Source: Bacillota bacterium
GTDB taxonomy: Bacteria > Bacillota > Clostridia > Oscillospirales > Ruminococcaceae
NCBI GenBank assembly: GCA_023391875.1
Contig: JAEWAB010000004.1
Location: forward strand, 744,001 to 808,000
Length of the DNA stretch: 64,000 nucleotides
Direction of reading: 5' to 3'
Shown: piece after piece, positions 8,082 to 17,645 of the stretch
How the letters are laid out: each line of letters starts with the position of its first letter
How positions within the stretch are numbered: position 1 is the first letter of the stretch
The notes under the pieces: generated by a model
What the model was told of the DNA's origin: nothing
What the model saw: only the letters and a program-made list of their open reading frames with translations
Databases searched by the model: none
Made by a program: the position numbers and the translations under genes

Positions 8082-9005
8082 TTAGAACAACGCATAGTCG
8101 CTGTCTTTTTTCTTGACAGCCCAGTTTACAACTACAATGATGACAAAGCAGAGCACCGACTGGTAGAGCGTAGCGGCCGCCGTCATGCCCACATCGCTGC
8201 CCTCCAGTAGGGAGCGGAACACAAAGGTGTCGATAACGTCGGTGGCCTTAAAGAGTTGCCCGTTGTTGCCGACAATCTGGTAGAACATCTGAAAGTCCCC
8301 GCGCAGGATGCGCCCAACATTGAGCAGCAGCATGATGATGATGGTTGGGCGTATGGAGGGCAGGGTGATGTAATGCACCTTCTGCCAGATGTTTGCGCCA
8401 TCGATATCCGCCGATTCATAGCAGGCGGAATCCACGCTGGTGATAGCCGATATGTAGATCACTGAGTTGTAGCCCGCCCATTTCCACGAGTTAAAGATCA
8501 TGATAATCCATATCCACGCCGTGGGCATCTGATAAAGGTTGAGCGGCTTTGCGCCGAAGAACTCACGCACGGTGTTGAACAAGCCGGTATCGTAGTTAAA
8601 GATGTTATACACAAACGCGCCTACAACAATCCACGAGATAAAATAGGGCAAAATGATAACCGACTGCATAATGCGCTTATACCATTTGCCCACCAGCTCG
8701 GTGATGACGATTGCGATAATAACGGCAAGGCCCTGCGAGGTAATCAGATTGATAATGTTATAGAAAACGGTGTTCTTCGTTACCTCCCAGCCGGTGCCGG
8801 AGATAAAGAAGAAGCGGAAGTTTTCAAACCCTGCCCATGGGCTGCCGAAGATACCCATGTCAAAACGATAATTCTTAAACGCCAGTACAAGGCCGGACAT
8901 TGGAATGTAGGAGAACACAAAAACCAAAAGAATTGCAGGCAGCGCCATTAAAAACAGCGCCTTGTTCTTCTTTAGCTCACGGGCGAATCCGTGTTTTTTA
9001 CCCAT
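8082..9005 (-). CDS. lplB: Carbohydrate ABC permease, LplB/YtcO-type
   Basis: About 307 residues with six spans, starting MGKKHGFARELKKNKALFL and including the segment YIPMSGLVLAFKNYRF that is conserved in LplB proteins. The EAA loop reads ESADIDGANIWQKVHYITLPSI. It forms the heterodimeric channel with the downstream LplC. GGAGG eight bases before the ATG at 9005 fixes the start, so upstream in-frame Met codons are not used. It is the first gene of the lpl operon. A TATAAT-like -10 candidate on the minus strand lies at 9143-9148 but no good -35 box is seen. Confidence 0.88.
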   Translation of the reverse strand: MGKKHGFARELKKNKALFLMALPAILLVFVFSYIPMSGLVLAFKNYRFDMGIFGSPWAGFENFRFFFISGTGWEVTKNTVFYNIINLITSQGLAVIIAIVITELVGKWYKRIMQSVIILPYFISWIVVGAFVYNIFNYDTGLFNTVREFFGAKPLNLYQMPTAWIWIIMIFNSWKWAGYNSVIYISAITSVDSACYESADIDGANIWQKVHYITLPSIRPTIIIMLLLNVGRILRGDFQMFYQIVGNNGQLFKATDVIDTFVFRSLLEGSDVGMTAAATLYQSVLCFVIIVVVNWAVKKKDSDYALF

Positions 9006-9236
9006 TCTATCGTCCTCCGTCTTTTCGGTTTTACCAAGGTGTATAGCAGGCACAAAACGCCTGCCATACACTTGAAACGCTAAACCCTAGCTGTCCGATT
9101 TCTTTAATGTCGTATACTGTTAAGCCGTTTACTCCGAAAATTATTATAGGGTTTCGTTATGCAATATGATATAGGATAAACCTACTCTTTCTTGTACTTT
9201 TTACGGTTCATTCTATGTTTTAAGTGCTATAGACAT

Positions 9237-9263
9237 AAAAAAACCGCCATATTGGCGGTTTTT
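9237..9263 (-). terminator. Terminator of the yesN-yesM operon
   Basis: The eight-base stem AAACCGCC (9241-9248) and GGCGGTTT (9254-9261) is flanked by an A-run on one side and T-run on the other. It works on the minus strand just after the kinase gene and could act in both directions. Confidence 0.8.
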
Positions 9264-9286
9264 AAACAGGTTGCTTTTAGGCTTTG

Positions 9287-11095
9287 TCACTGGTTCTCCT
9301 CCGGCTCCCTGGCCGGAATGCGAACAGTCACGGTGGTGCCTACACCATGCTGGCTTTCAAATCGCAGGCCATACTCTTCGCCGTAATACAGTACGAGCCG
9401 GGTATTAATGTTGGTAATGCCAAACCCGTGGTCGCTCGGCTCGGCTACAGTAAATAGACTGTCCAGCTGTTGGGGCGTCATGCCCATGCCGTTATCCTGT
9501 ATTGAAAGGTAAATGTCGCCGTCCTGTTCACGGGCGGTGATGTGGATTTCACCCTTTTGCTTGCCCGCTCGCTCCAGCATTCCGTGCAGAATGGAGTTTT
9601 CAACCAGCGGCTGCAGAATTGTCTTTAAAATGGGCCGCTTTCTAATCTCGCCGGGCACTTCAATATACAGAAAGATGCGGCTTTCAAACCGATAGTTTTG
9701 AATATCCACATATGCCTGCACATGCTCCAGCTCGTCGTTAATGCTTACAACCTCGCGTCCGCGCTTGAGGCCGAGCTTGTAAAAGCGCGCGAGCGACCGT
9801 GCGATATCCGCGATCTCCGGCACACCGTGCTCCTGTGCCTCCCAGTTGATTAGATCCATCGTGTTGTAGAGAAAGTGTGGGTTAATCTGTGCCTGAAGGG
9901 TGCGCAACTCTGCGCTACGCAGCACCTTACCGTTTTCGTACTGCTGCAGAGAATACTGCTTAAGCTCCGAAAGCATATAGTTAAAACTGTCGTACAGCAT
10001 GCCGACCTCGTCCTCGTCCAGAGATTCAATGCTCACATCCAGAGCCCCTTGGCGCGCGAGAGACATGTTCTTTGCAAGGATACGCATTCGTCTGGTAAAC
10101 CAACCGGAGAACCAATAGGCAAAGATAATCGCAAGCCCAATGATGGCCAACATAACTACCAGCATGATGGCACCGATCTGGTTGCTTGGCTCCATGATTT
10201 CGCTGGTCGGGATAAGCGCTACCATGTGCCAGTCGGTATTCGCCACCGCTTGGCTTTTCACCATGTACGGCTCATTGTCGAGCTTTATCGTTTCCCAATT
10301 CAGCCCGGGTCTCGTCGTAACGGTAACAACGTCTTGATCCATGAGCCGGAGTAGGAGGGTTCTGTTGTAATTGGAACTACAAATAATCTCATTATTTGAG
10401 TTGATAAGATACGCTACGCCCTGCTGAGTGATATTCGATTTGGAGATAATATCATCCAGATCATCCGCGTTGATGGTAACCCGAACCGCGCCGATAACCT
10501 CAAAGTAATCGTCCTCGTTGCGTATCTTGCGCAGCAGCGAAACAACGCGCCGCGGCTGTTCGTTGGGGTAAAGCACCACGTTTTCCGGCCCCACCCAGTA
10601 ATACTGGTCTAAACTTTCGTGAAAAGCGGTCAGATCCTTGAGATGATTCATACTGCTGAGGTATACGTCTTGGCCCGAGTACATCGTTTCACCGTTTGTG
10701 TACAGGCGTATCTGCAAGATTTCGGCCTGATTGCTAGCCGACCGGATAATCTCCTGCAAGGTGAGCATGTCGCGGTATTGTTCCGCCAGATTGGGATTGC
10801 CAACCGCTTTGTTATTCTTGTGCAGGATGTTCTGTACATCCCGGTTGAAGAATACCATGTCGGATGCGTAGATAAGCGGCCGGATTGTTTTTTGTATGTA
10901 ATTATAAGCCTGAGAGTAGGAAAGGTTCGCCGAATATTCTATCTGCTTGCGGTACTCATCCGAAACCACCTTGTAGATGATCCCGAGAAAAAGCAGGGTA
11001 GAGATAACAATCAGCGCCGTGGAAAAGCACATCAGCTTTACACGGAGCGAACGGTTGACAAACCATTGCCGCAGCGAAGCAAGTCTATTTTTCAT
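9287..11095 (-). CDS. yesM: YesM-type sensor histidine kinase
   Basis: A 602-residue membrane kinase. One span lies near residues 20-42 and another near 300-325, enclosing an extracytoplasmic sensing domain. A HAMP segment follows, and then the His_kinase domain with TLQAQINPHFLYNTMDL, where His407 is the phospho-acceptor. The ATPase domain has LQPLVENSILHGM, DNGMGM and GFGITNIN. This LytS/YesM class senses sugars or the state of a sugar binding protein and phosphorylates an AraC-type response regulator. The partner gene overlaps by four bases upstream. The neighbouring lpl importer is the probable target. Confidence 0.9.
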   Translation of the reverse strand: MKNRLASLRQWFVNRSLRVKLMCFSTALIVISTLLFLGIIYKVVSDEYRKQIEYSANLSYSQAYNYIQKTIRPLIYASDMVFFNRDVQNILHKNNKAVGNPNLAEQYRDMLTLQEIIRSASNQAEILQIRLYTNGETMYSGQDVYLSSMNHLKDLTAFHESLDQYYWVGPENVVLYPNEQPRRVVSLLRKIRNEDDYFEVIGAVRVTINADDLDDIISKSNITQQGVAYLINSNNEIICSSNYNRTLLLRLMDQDVVTVTTRPGLNWETIKLDNEPYMVKSQAVANTDWHMVALIPTSEIMEPSNQIGAIMLVVMLAIIGLAIIFAYWFSGWFTRRMRILAKNMSLARQGALDVSIESLDEDEVGMLYDSFNYMLSELKQYSLQQYENGKVLRSAELRTLQAQINPHFLYNTMDLINWEAQEHGVPEIADIARSLARFYKLGLKRGREVVSINDELEHVQAYVDIQNYRFESRIFLYIEVPGEIRKRPILKTILQPLVENSILHGMLERAGKQKGEIHITAREQDGDIYLSIQDNGMGMTPQQLDSLFTVAEPSDHGFGITNINTRLVLYYGEEYGLRFESQHGVGTTVTVRIPAREPEENQ

Positions 11096-12660
11096 ACAAT
11101 GTTCCTGTCCCGGTAGTCGGACGGCATGATTCCGACAACCTTTTTAAAGGTTTTTGCAAAATAGCTGGCATCGCTGTAGCCTACCGAAACAGCCACATGG
11201 TAAAGCTTGAGCTTTGGGTCGCATAGCAGCCGTTTGGCCTGCTCGATGCGCACATTGGTAATATACTGCTTCACCGTCTGGCCCGTTTCTTTTTTAAATA
11301 GATTGGCGAAATAGGTAGGGGTCAAATAAGCGGCAAGCGCAAGCGTTTTAACGGAGAGGCTTTCATCCGAATAGTTTTTTTGTATCAGCTCGATGGATTT
11401 GTTGATCACTGGGTTCCCTTCGGGCCGGGTTAGGGCTTCCGTCGCCTTTTGGCAAAGAAATTCGTGTATCTCGCGCAGTGTATCAAAGTCAGAAAAGGTT
11501 TCCCATATGTAATGTTTGTAATCGGGGTGCTGTAGGCCACCTTTCGCCACATTCTCCTGCGACGTAACCAGCCGGTACCCAAACTTAAAATAGATATTTT
11601 TCACTGAGGCGTTTAAAATCTTGGTTTGGCTTCTCAGGCAGGCATATACATCATTGAGTATAGCCAAAGTGCCTTCCTTGTCGCCCCGCTCCACGCAGGA
11701 CGCGAAGGCGTTGTAGAGATTATTATCAAACGTTGGCTCAAAAGAGTATTCCCCCTGATAATAGCTGGTGCTTCCGTAACCGGCATAGAACAGCTTTTGC
11801 AGCGCGAGCACAGCGCTGCGGTAGGATTGCGGCACCATGGTAATCCCTTGCACCTGTTCGCCAACCGCGCAGAAGATTCTCTGCCCTTCCCATTCCCAAT
11901 CCGCCACGGCCTGATGCATTGCTGTGAAGGGCGCAGTTTGGGCCTCCAGCTCTCTTTGTCTCTCGGAGGAGAGAATCAAAACCGCATGGCGGACATCCTT
12001 AAACGCAACGGCATGTTCAACGTCGGCAAAAACTTGGTCGACAAACTTCAGCAGCCGTTCCTCATAATCCAGACGATTATCCCACGTCCGCGAGCATTTT
12101 ATCAGCATCACCCGATAATAATGGTTCGGCTGTTCAAAAAGCTGCAGCTCTTTCAGGCTACTCAGAAGTTCACTGGATAGTTCTTCGTCCTTTATCAGGG
12201 TAAGCACCGCCCATTGCCGCAACAGCGGCAGATTTTTATCCATATTGGCGCTGCTCGCGTTTTGTTCCGATAACTGGTGGTCGAGCTTTTCTTTTCGGGC
12301 AACCGCCTTTTTAACGGCGCTTTCTACTTCCTTATTATCAATCGGCTTTTCGATATAGCTGACGGCATCCAATTCAATGGCGGCCTTTAGATACTCCTTA
12401 TCAGCGTATCCGCTGATGAATATAATCTGACAATCCGGCAGCTGCTCCTTGATGTAGGTGCATAAGGCAATGCCATCCATGCCGGGCATCCGAATATCCG
12501 AAAGGATAATGTCCGGTACGTAACGGGTGCAAAGAATAATAGCCTCTTCGCCGTTTGCGGCCGTTTTCACTTCGCCGACATCCAGTGCCGCCCAGTCTAT
12601 ATGGTTTTGGAGCCCGTTGCGTGTTTTTTTCTCGTCATCGATAATCAGCAGCTTCATCAT
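11092..12660 (-). CDS. yesN: YesN-type response regulator with AraC DNA-binding domain
   Basis: A 522-residue protein with an N-terminal receiver domain (LLIIDDEKKTRNG, phospho-acceptor Asp in DIILSDIRMPGMDG near residue 55, and Lys in YIEKPID). A long central region follows, and two helix-turn-helix motifs of the AraC type lie in the last 100 residues (YLTPTYFANLFKKETG and YSDASYFAKTFKKVVG). It is the cognate partner of the kinase, whose start codon overlaps its stop. GAGGG seven bases before the ATG at 12660 supports the start. A consensus promoter lies about 160 bp upstream. It likely activates the lpl sugar uptake operon. Confidence 0.9.
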   Translation of the reverse strand: MMKLLIIDDEKKTRNGLQNHIDWAALDVGEVKTAANGEEAIILCTRYVPDIILSDIRMPGMDGIALCTYIKEQLPDCQIIFISGYADKEYLKAAIELDAVSYIEKPIDNKEVESAVKKAVARKEKLDHQLSEQNASSANMDKNLPLLRQWAVLTLIKDEELSSELLSSLKELQLFEQPNHYYRVMLIKCSRTWDNRLDYEERLLKFVDQVFADVEHAVAFKDVRHAVLILSSERQRELEAQTAPFTAMHQAVADWEWEGQRIFCAVGEQVQGITMVPQSYRSAVLALQKLFYAGYGSTSYYQGEYSFEPTFDNNLYNAFASCVERGDKEGTLAILNDVYACLRSQTKILNASVKNIYFKFGYRLVTSQENVAKGGLQHPDYKHYIWETFSDFDTLREIHEFLCQKATEALTRPEGNPVINKSIELIQKNYSDESLSVKTLALAAYLTPTYFANLFKKETGQTVKQYITNVRIEQAKRLLCDPKLKLYHVAVSVGYSDASYFAKTFKKVVGIMPSDYRDRNIV

Positions 12661-12820
12661 TCTTATTCCCTCATCACGTATACATTCAAGCAGGCAACTT
12701 GTTTGCGGGGAGACTGTACACCTTTACTGGAATCATACGACTAAGCATGGATGTAATATCTACCGAACAGTCTATAAGCCCATAATAAGGCAAAATTCTC
12801 ATTAGTATTATGGCAAACAC

Positions 12821-12849
12821 ATTATACTTCTGTAATATTTCCTTGTCAA
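12821..12849 (-). promoter_or_regulatory. Consensus sigma-A promoter for yesN-yesM
   Basis: On the minus strand TTGACA (12844-12849) and TATAAT (12821-12826) are separated by exactly 17 bp, a perfect match to the housekeeping consensus. The leader to the yesN start is about 150 nucleotides with no gene in it. Confidence 0.8.
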
Positions 12850-12893
12850 ATTATATAGATTTTATAGGCAAATGAACGAATAAAAATGAAAAG

Positions 12894-12915
12894 TGCCGCC
12901 CCATACAGGGCGGCA
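12894..12915 (-). terminator. Terminator of the agu operon
   Basis: The stem TGCCGCCC (12894-12901) and GGGCGGCA (12908-12915) is followed on the minus strand by CTTTTCATTTTTATT. It lies 40 bp after the PotD gene that closes the agu operon. Confidence 0.8.
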
Positions 12916-12954
12916 ACTTATGCACAGATATATCTCTAAATGGGATTAGCCAAA

Positions 12955-13998
12955 TTATTCGGTAAACTCTGTCCAGATATCGTTGTAGGTTTCAAGCACA
13001 TCGGGGGCAAGGTCGCGCACGCCGAGGCCGCGTTGAATGGCTTCGTTGGGGATATTCTTGGCGGGGTTGGTACGGAAGGCTTCATCCATCAGCTCCATCG
13101 CGGCGGCGTTGGGGTTGGTGTAGGGGAAGGCCTCGGTGATCATCTTGCTGGTTTCGGGCTCCAGAATGAAGTTGATGAGCTTCTCGGCCCATTCCTTGTT
13201 CTTGGAGCCTTTCGCCACGCAGAGGCTGTCAAGAAACAGATACTGCCCCTCTTTGGGGAATACGATCTTCACATCGGGGTTTTCCTCGTTGGCAATGGCG
13301 ATCTCCGCACTGTAGATAATGCCCGCGGTGGCCTCGCCGCTGATCATGGCGGTTTTGGGCGAGTCGCTGTCTAAAAGCTTTATGTTGGGCTTCAGCTCCA
13401 TCAGTTTAGCCTTGGTCTGCTCCAGCTTGGCAGGGTCGCTCTCATTGTAATCAAAGCCCAGCATCACGTTGACGGCGCCGATGATTACCCTGAAATCGTC
13501 GATCAGTACCAGCGAGTTTTTAAACTGCGGATCAAACAGGTCGGCGTAGGAGGTAATTTCCTTACTCACCTTCGCGGTGTTTACGCAGATGGTGCCCACG
13601 CCGCCTAAGTAGGGCACGGAGTAGGTGTTCTCGGGGTCATACCACGGCTTTAAATAACCGCTGGAGATGTTCTTGATATTGGGGATGTTGTCATAGTTTA
13701 GCGTCTCAAGCAGGCCCTCGTTGCCCATCTTCTCTATGTACATCTCGGCGACATCCACCACATCGTAGGTGCCTGCGGGGGCGCTTTTCACCTTGGCGTA
13801 CATGTCGGCAATCGACGAGAAGGTGGTCATATTCACCTTTACGCCGTACTTTTCCTCAAATTTGTCCAGCACCGACTGAGGAAGGTATTCTGTCCAGATA
13901 AAAATGCTGAGTTCAGGTTTCGCCTTGGCTCCGGCGCAGCCGGTAAAGAGACCGACAGCCAGCACCAGAATAAGCGCGACAGACAAGATTCGTTTCAT
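12955..13998 (-). CDS. potD: PotD-like polyamine-binding lipoprotein of the agu operon
   Basis: A 347-residue solute-binding lipoprotein with lipobox LFTGC. The mature part opens with LSIFIWTEYLPQSVLDKFEE, the typical beta-strand and helix of PotD/PotF proteins, which bind putrescine, spermidine or related cations between two lobes. It is visibly paralogous to the PotD at 21434-22480, and both share IF-WTEY-PQ-V and KLLDSDSPKTAM-type segments. It is the last gene of aguA-aguB-amidohydrolase-potD on the minus strand. It may present agmatine, whereas the other presents putrescine or spermidine. It would have to share the PotABC membrane complex encoded at 18559-21396. GAAGGAG supports the ATG at 13998. 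Confidence 0.9.
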   Translation of the reverse strand: MKRILSVALILVLAVGLFTGCAGAKAKPELSIFIWTEYLPQSVLDKFEEKYGVKVNMTTFSSIADMYAKVKSAPAGTYDVVDVAEMYIEKMGNEGLLETLNYDNIPNIKNISSGYLKPWYDPENTYSVPYLGGVGTICVNTAKVSKEITSYADLFDPQFKNSLVLIDDFRVIIGAVNVMLGFDYNESDPAKLEQTKAKLMELKPNIKLLDSDSPKTAMISGEATAGIIYSAEIAIANEENPDVKIVFPKEGQYLFLDSLCVAKGSKNKEWAEKLINFILEPETSKMITEAFPYTNPNAAAMELMDEAFRTNPAKNIPNEAIQRGLGVRDLAPDVLETYNDIWTEFTE

Positions 13999-14124
13999 TG
14001 TTGTTTCTCCTTCTCATGTTTTTAGGTTCCACGCTATGAGCCTTCGCTGCAAATAACCCCTTGCAGCCACTCCATATGTAAAGATCCGCCCACCACTTTA
14101 CGGCGGGATAATCATTACGCCGTT

Positions 14125-15507
14125 TTATACTTCATACCGCCATGGCTGGTTCGGCTGCGCTATCGCCCTACCCGCTGTGCCGGTAAGTATCTGCCCGCCT
14201 AGCACCGCAACTACCCCGTTTACAATCACAGCGTCGATGCCCTCAGGGGGAAGGTCGGGCCGCCCTCTATGCGGAAGCTTCGCACGGTCGGTGAGGCTCT
14301 CAAGGTCGAACACCGTGAGGTCGGCGTCCGCGCCCTCAAAGATGTGGCCCTTACCCGCTAAGCCAAGCCGAGTGGCGGGCAGAAGGGTCATGCGCGAAAC
14401 CGCGTCGGGGAGCGTGAGCTGCGCGCGTTCCTTCACCAGCTTGCGCAAAAAGCGGGGGAAGGTGCCCGCGTCCTGTGGATGCCCTTTTGAGGTATCGTCG
14501 GTCTGGTTTACCCCTGCGTCGCTCGAGACCATCATATAGGGTAGCTCAAACGCCCTGTAAATCTCGTGCGGGTTGCCGATGAGCGCGATCACCGCGTCGT
14601 CCGGGTGGTTTTTGCGCAGGTCGTCGTATTTATTCCTATCGAGGTACTGCCCCGCGTAGCGGCCGTTTGCGGCAAACAGATTGCTGTAGGAGCAGCCCCA
14701 CTTCTCAAGGCAGCTTTCCTCAAAAACCGGCGTGCCGATGTAGGTGGCAAAGCTGGTGTACATGCCGCTGTCGCAGGAGATGTCGTAGCCTTCACGCACC
14801 GCGTTATCAATCATCTGCAATGCCTCGCGCATCATGCCAAAGCCGAACTGGTATACCACGTGCGATATCTGCACGGCGGCGCCCGTAATACGCGCGATAT
14901 CGATGGCCTCCTTCAACGCCGCAAGCCCCTGATAACAGTCGGTGCGGATGTGTATCGCCACCGGTTTGCCGTAGCGGGCAGCCGTACGGCTGAGCGTGAG
15001 CACCTCTGCCTTTGAACTGCCGGGGGTGTACTCCAGCCCGAACGAAAGCCCGGCGGCTCCCGCCTCAAGCGCTTGGATGAGCAACTCGTTTGCGGCCTCT
15101 GTCTGTGAGGCGGTGAGCGGCTGGTAGGGGTCGGGCTGCCCCACGCGCCGTCGCAGCAGGGTAGCGCCGCACAGCTCAAGCTGGTTTATCACAAAGCCCT
15201 TGTGGTTTTGTTCGGCAATAAAGGCGCCGATGTCCTCCACCCCCATGCCGCAGTTGCCATTTAGGGCGGTGGTTACGCCCTGCTTGCACAGCATCGCGCC
15301 GTTGGCGGCGTGCCCCTCGATGTGGGCGTGAATGTCGATAAACCCGGGCGAAACGTAGCGGCCGGAGGCGTCGATGGTCGCTGCCGCGTCCTCGGCTTCA
15401 CGGCTGATGCGGGCGATTTTGCCGCCCTTGATATATACATTCGCAGCCGTCAATCTTTTGCGCTGCGTGTCGATGATCGTGCCGTTTATAATGGCGAGGT
15501 CGTACAT
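14125..15507 (-). CDS. Amidohydrolase, D-aminoacylase/N-acyl-amino-acid deacylase type
   Basis: A 460-residue metal-dependent amidohydrolase. Metal-binding features are SPGFIDIHAHIEGH near residue 60, the conserved HIRTDCYQG and QISHVVYQF segments, and the catalytic-acid region MVSSDAGVNQ. The family hydrolyses N-acyl or N-carbamoyl bonds (D-aminoacylases, dihydroorotases, isoaspartyl dipeptidases). The gene starts four bases after the stop of the N-carbamoylputrescine amidase with a good AGAGGTG site, so it belongs to the agu operon. A substrate in this context could be an N-acylated amine or N-acyl-GABA, but this is inference. It is not part of any described agmatine pathway I know. Confidence 0.8.
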   Translation of the reverse strand: MYDLAIINGTIIDTQRKRLTAANVYIKGGKIARISREAEDAAATIDASGRYVSPGFIDIHAHIEGHAANGAMLCKQGVTTALNGNCGMGVEDIGAFIAEQNHKGFVINQLELCGATLLRRRVGQPDPYQPLTASQTEAANELLIQALEAGAAGLSFGLEYTPGSSKAEVLTLSRTAARYGKPVAIHIRTDCYQGLAALKEAIDIARITGAAVQISHVVYQFGFGMMREALQMIDNAVREGYDISCDSGMYTSFATYIGTPVFEESCLEKWGCSYSNLFAANGRYAGQYLDRNKYDDLRKNHPDDAVIALIGNPHEIYRAFELPYMMVSSDAGVNQTDDTSKGHPQDAGTFPRFLRKLVKERAQLTLPDAVSRMTLLPATRLGLAGKGHIFEGADADLTVFDLESLTDRAKLPHRGRPDLPPEGIDAVIVNGVVAVLGGQILTGTAGRAIAQPNQPWRYEV

Positions 15508-15511
15508 ATCG

Positions 15512-16399
15512 TCACCTCTTTTCAGTGGGCAGGGTAGAGCCGTCGAGGGTCAGCAGCGGGGCATAAAGCCCCGGCCTGCGGTCGCGGAACACGCCCCAGC
15601 TGCGGCGGTAGAGCGCAAGCGCGTCAAGGTCAAAGCTGGCGGTGAGCACCCCCTCGGTGTGGTCGTCGGCCTTTGCCACAATCTGTCCGGTGCCGTCGGC
15701 GATAAAGGAGGAGCCATAAAAGGTGATGCTGCTGTCGCCCTCCTGCTCGGTGCCGATACGGTTGGAGGCGATAACCGGCGTAAGGTTTGCCGCGGCGTGC
15801 CCCTGCATGCAGGTCTGCCAGTGGCGGCGGGAATTAAGGTCGGGGTTTTGCGGCTCGGAGCCGATGGCGGTGGGGTAGAGCAGCAGCTCGGCGCCCTTGA
15901 GCGCCATAATGCGTGCCGCCTCAGGGAACCATTGGTCCCAGCACACCCCGCAGCCGATGCGCCCGTACGCGGTATCCCATACCATAAAGCCGGTGTCGCC
16001 GGGGTTGAAAAAGAACTTCTCCTCGTAGCCCACCCCGTCGGGGATGTGCGACTTGCGGTAGGTGCCCAGTACCTCGCCGGTGCTGTCTATCACAGCTAGG
16101 GTGTTATAATAGGCGTTGTTGCAGCGCTCAAAAAAGCTGATGGGCAGCACCACCGCAAGCTCTTTCGCCACCTTGGCAAAATGCTGTACAGCGGGGTTTT
16201 CCTCAAGAGTGGTTGCAAGCGGGATATACTGTTCCAGCGGCTTTTGGCAGAAGTAGTTGGTCTCAAACAGCTCCTGCAGCAGGATGATGTTTGCCCCCTT
16301 CGCCGCGGCAGCGCGCACCAGCGCCTCCGCCGCCGCGAGGTTTTCGTTTAAGTTGTTCCGGCTCGCCATCTGGGTGGCCGCGACTGTCACCATTCTCAT
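15512..16399 (-). CDS. aguB: N-carbamoylputrescine amidase
   Basis: About 295 residues of the nitrilase/CN-hydrolase superfamily. The triad is visible: Glu in LLQELFETNYFCQ, Lys in TYRKSHIPDG and Cys in GCGVCWDQWFPE. The sequence matches AguB closely, including the start MRMVTVAATQM and the segment GYEEKFFFNPGDTGF. It converts N-carbamoylputrescine to putrescine, CO2 and ammonia in the cytoplasm. The ATG at 16399 was chosen over one at 16408 because AAAGGA lies eight bases upstream and AguB proteins begin this way. It follows aguA by about 47 bp and is followed at once by the amidohydrolase. Confidence 0.93.
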   Translation of the reverse strand: MRMVTVAATQMASRNNLNENLAAAEALVRAAAAKGANIILLQELFETNYFCQKPLEQYIPLATTLEENPAVQHFAKVAKELAVVLPISFFERCNNAYYNTLAVIDSTGEVLGTYRKSHIPDGVGYEEKFFFNPGDTGFMVWDTAYGRIGCGVCWDQWFPEAARIMALKGAELLLYPTAIGSEPQNPDLNSRRHWQTCMQGHAAANLTPVIASNRIGTEQEGDSSITFYGSSFIADGTGQIVAKADDHTEGVLTASFDLDALALYRRSWGVFRDRRPGLYAPLLTLDGSTLPTEKR

Positions 16400-16446
16400 A
16401 GCAATCATCCTTTGCTTTTATACTCGAGTGTATAGCATTATTTTCA

Positions 16447-17445
16447 TTAGAGCGGTATCTGCTGCGTGATGCAGTGGATATTCCCGCCGCCCTTTACGAT
16501 ATCTAAGGTAGGCAGCTGTACGATCTCCCGCTGCGGGAATAGCCTGTACATGGTCTGCAGCGCGGCTTTGTCGGCTTTCTCCGCTTCTCCGCCAAAGGCG
16601 GGCAGAATCACTCCGCCGTTTACAAATACAAAGTTTACATAACTCAGCGGCAGCGGCTTGCCGTGATGGTAGCGTAGCGGCGGCTCCGATACCTTCTCCA
16701 CCGCAAGGCCATTTGCCATGAGGATTTCTTCGGCTCTGCGAAAGCGCTCGTAGTTGGGGTGGGTGGGGTCGTCTGTCCAGAGCAGCAGCACGGTGGAGGG
16801 GTTTAAAAAGCAGCAGACGTTATCCACGTGCCCGCTGGTCTCGTCGGCATACAGCCCGTAGGGCAGCCAGATAACCTTTTTGGCCCCGAGGTAGCACAGC
16901 AGATAAGCCTCGATCTCCGCCTTGCTTAACTGTGGGTTGCGGTTTGGGTTTAGCAGGCATTCCTCGGTGGTAAGCACCAGTCCCTGCCCGTTTACGTGAA
17001 TCGACCCGCCCTCCAGTATCAGTGGGGCATCGACGCGGGGGACACCCAATACCTCGCACAGCCACTCGGGCACGAGGTTGTCCAGCGAGTAATTCGGAAA
17101 GATGCCGCCCCATGCGTTAAACCGCCAGTTGACTGCTGCAAGCGCTCCGTCCTGGTCTTTTACAAAGGTGGGGCCGTTATCGCGCATCCAACAGTCGTCG
17201 TGCGGGAGCGTCAGCAGCGCCACCCTTTCGGGGCAGAGCGCACGGGCCTCATCGGCCAGCGCCTCGTTTACAATCATGGTAACCGGCTCAAAGCGGGCGA
17301 TGGCTGCGGCCACCCGTGCAAAGGCGAGCCGCGCGGCGTTAATGCCATCCCCCCATACACAGTCGGAGACCGGCCACTCCATCAGCATCCCACGGTGTTC
17401 TCCCCACTCGGGGGGCATATGCAGTCCCTGCAGTTGCGTAAACAT
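16447..17445 (-). CDS. aguA: Agmatine deiminase
   Basis: A 332-residue member of the porphyromonas-type peptidyl-arginine deiminase family. Guanidine-group residues are in WMRDNGPTF, EGGSIHVNG and ETSGHVDNVCC, and the nucleophile is Cys325 in GGGNIHCITQQ. It hydrolyses agmatine to N-carbamoylputrescine and ammonia. It is slightly shorter than the roughly 365-residue E. coli-type and plant enzymes. It is the first gene of the agu operon. Its upstream region contains a 102-bp palindromic repeat (17469-17570) and, before that, a strong minus-strand promoter followed immediately by a terminator-like hairpin, so expression may be attenuated. Confidence 0.95.
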   Translation of the reverse strand: MFTQLQGLHMPPEWGEHRGMLMEWPVSDCVWGDGINAARLAFARVAAAIARFEPVTMIVNEALADEARALCPERVALLTLPHDDCWMRDNGPTFVKDQDGALAAVNWRFNAWGGIFPNYSLDNLVPEWLCEVLGVPRVDAPLILEGGSIHVNGQGLVLTTEECLLNPNRNPQLSKAEIEAYLLCYLGAKKVIWLPYGLYADETSGHVDNVCCFLNPSTVLLLWTDDPTHPNYERFRRAEEILMANGLAVEKVSEPPLRYHHGKPLPLSYVNFVFVNGGVILPAFGGEAEKADKAALQTMYRLFPQREIVQLPTLDIVKGGGNIHCITQQIPL

Positions 17446-17468
17446 GAACTATACTACGTCCTTTTTTA

Positions 17469-17570
17469 GTACTAATTACAATTAGAAATATAGTAAAAAT
17501 TCGAGCAAAAGGTTGAATTAATGCCTTTTGTGAAGAATTTTTATGTAATATTTCTTATTGGAATTAGTAT
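17469..17570 (-). repeat. 102-bp palindromic dispersed repeat, copy B
   Basis: In reverse orientation this is almost identical over the full 102 bp to copy A (276-377), with the same terminal inverted repeats and central arms. It sits 23 bp upstream of the aguA start codon, inside the presumed 5' leader, so any transcript from the promoter at 17700-17728 must pass through it and would fold it into a long hairpin. Confidence 0.88.
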
Positions 17571-17645
17571 ATGATGCCTCCCGTTTACACGGAACCCGAT
17601 AACCGGGTTAAGAGTGTATATCTGACGCTATAAACTCCTGATAGC

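Noticed and set aside
14177..15015. Plus-strand frames opposite the amidohydrolase
   Set aside because: They are antisense frames produced by GC-rich codons of the real gene. Translations are rich in Arg, Ala and Gly without recognisable motifs.
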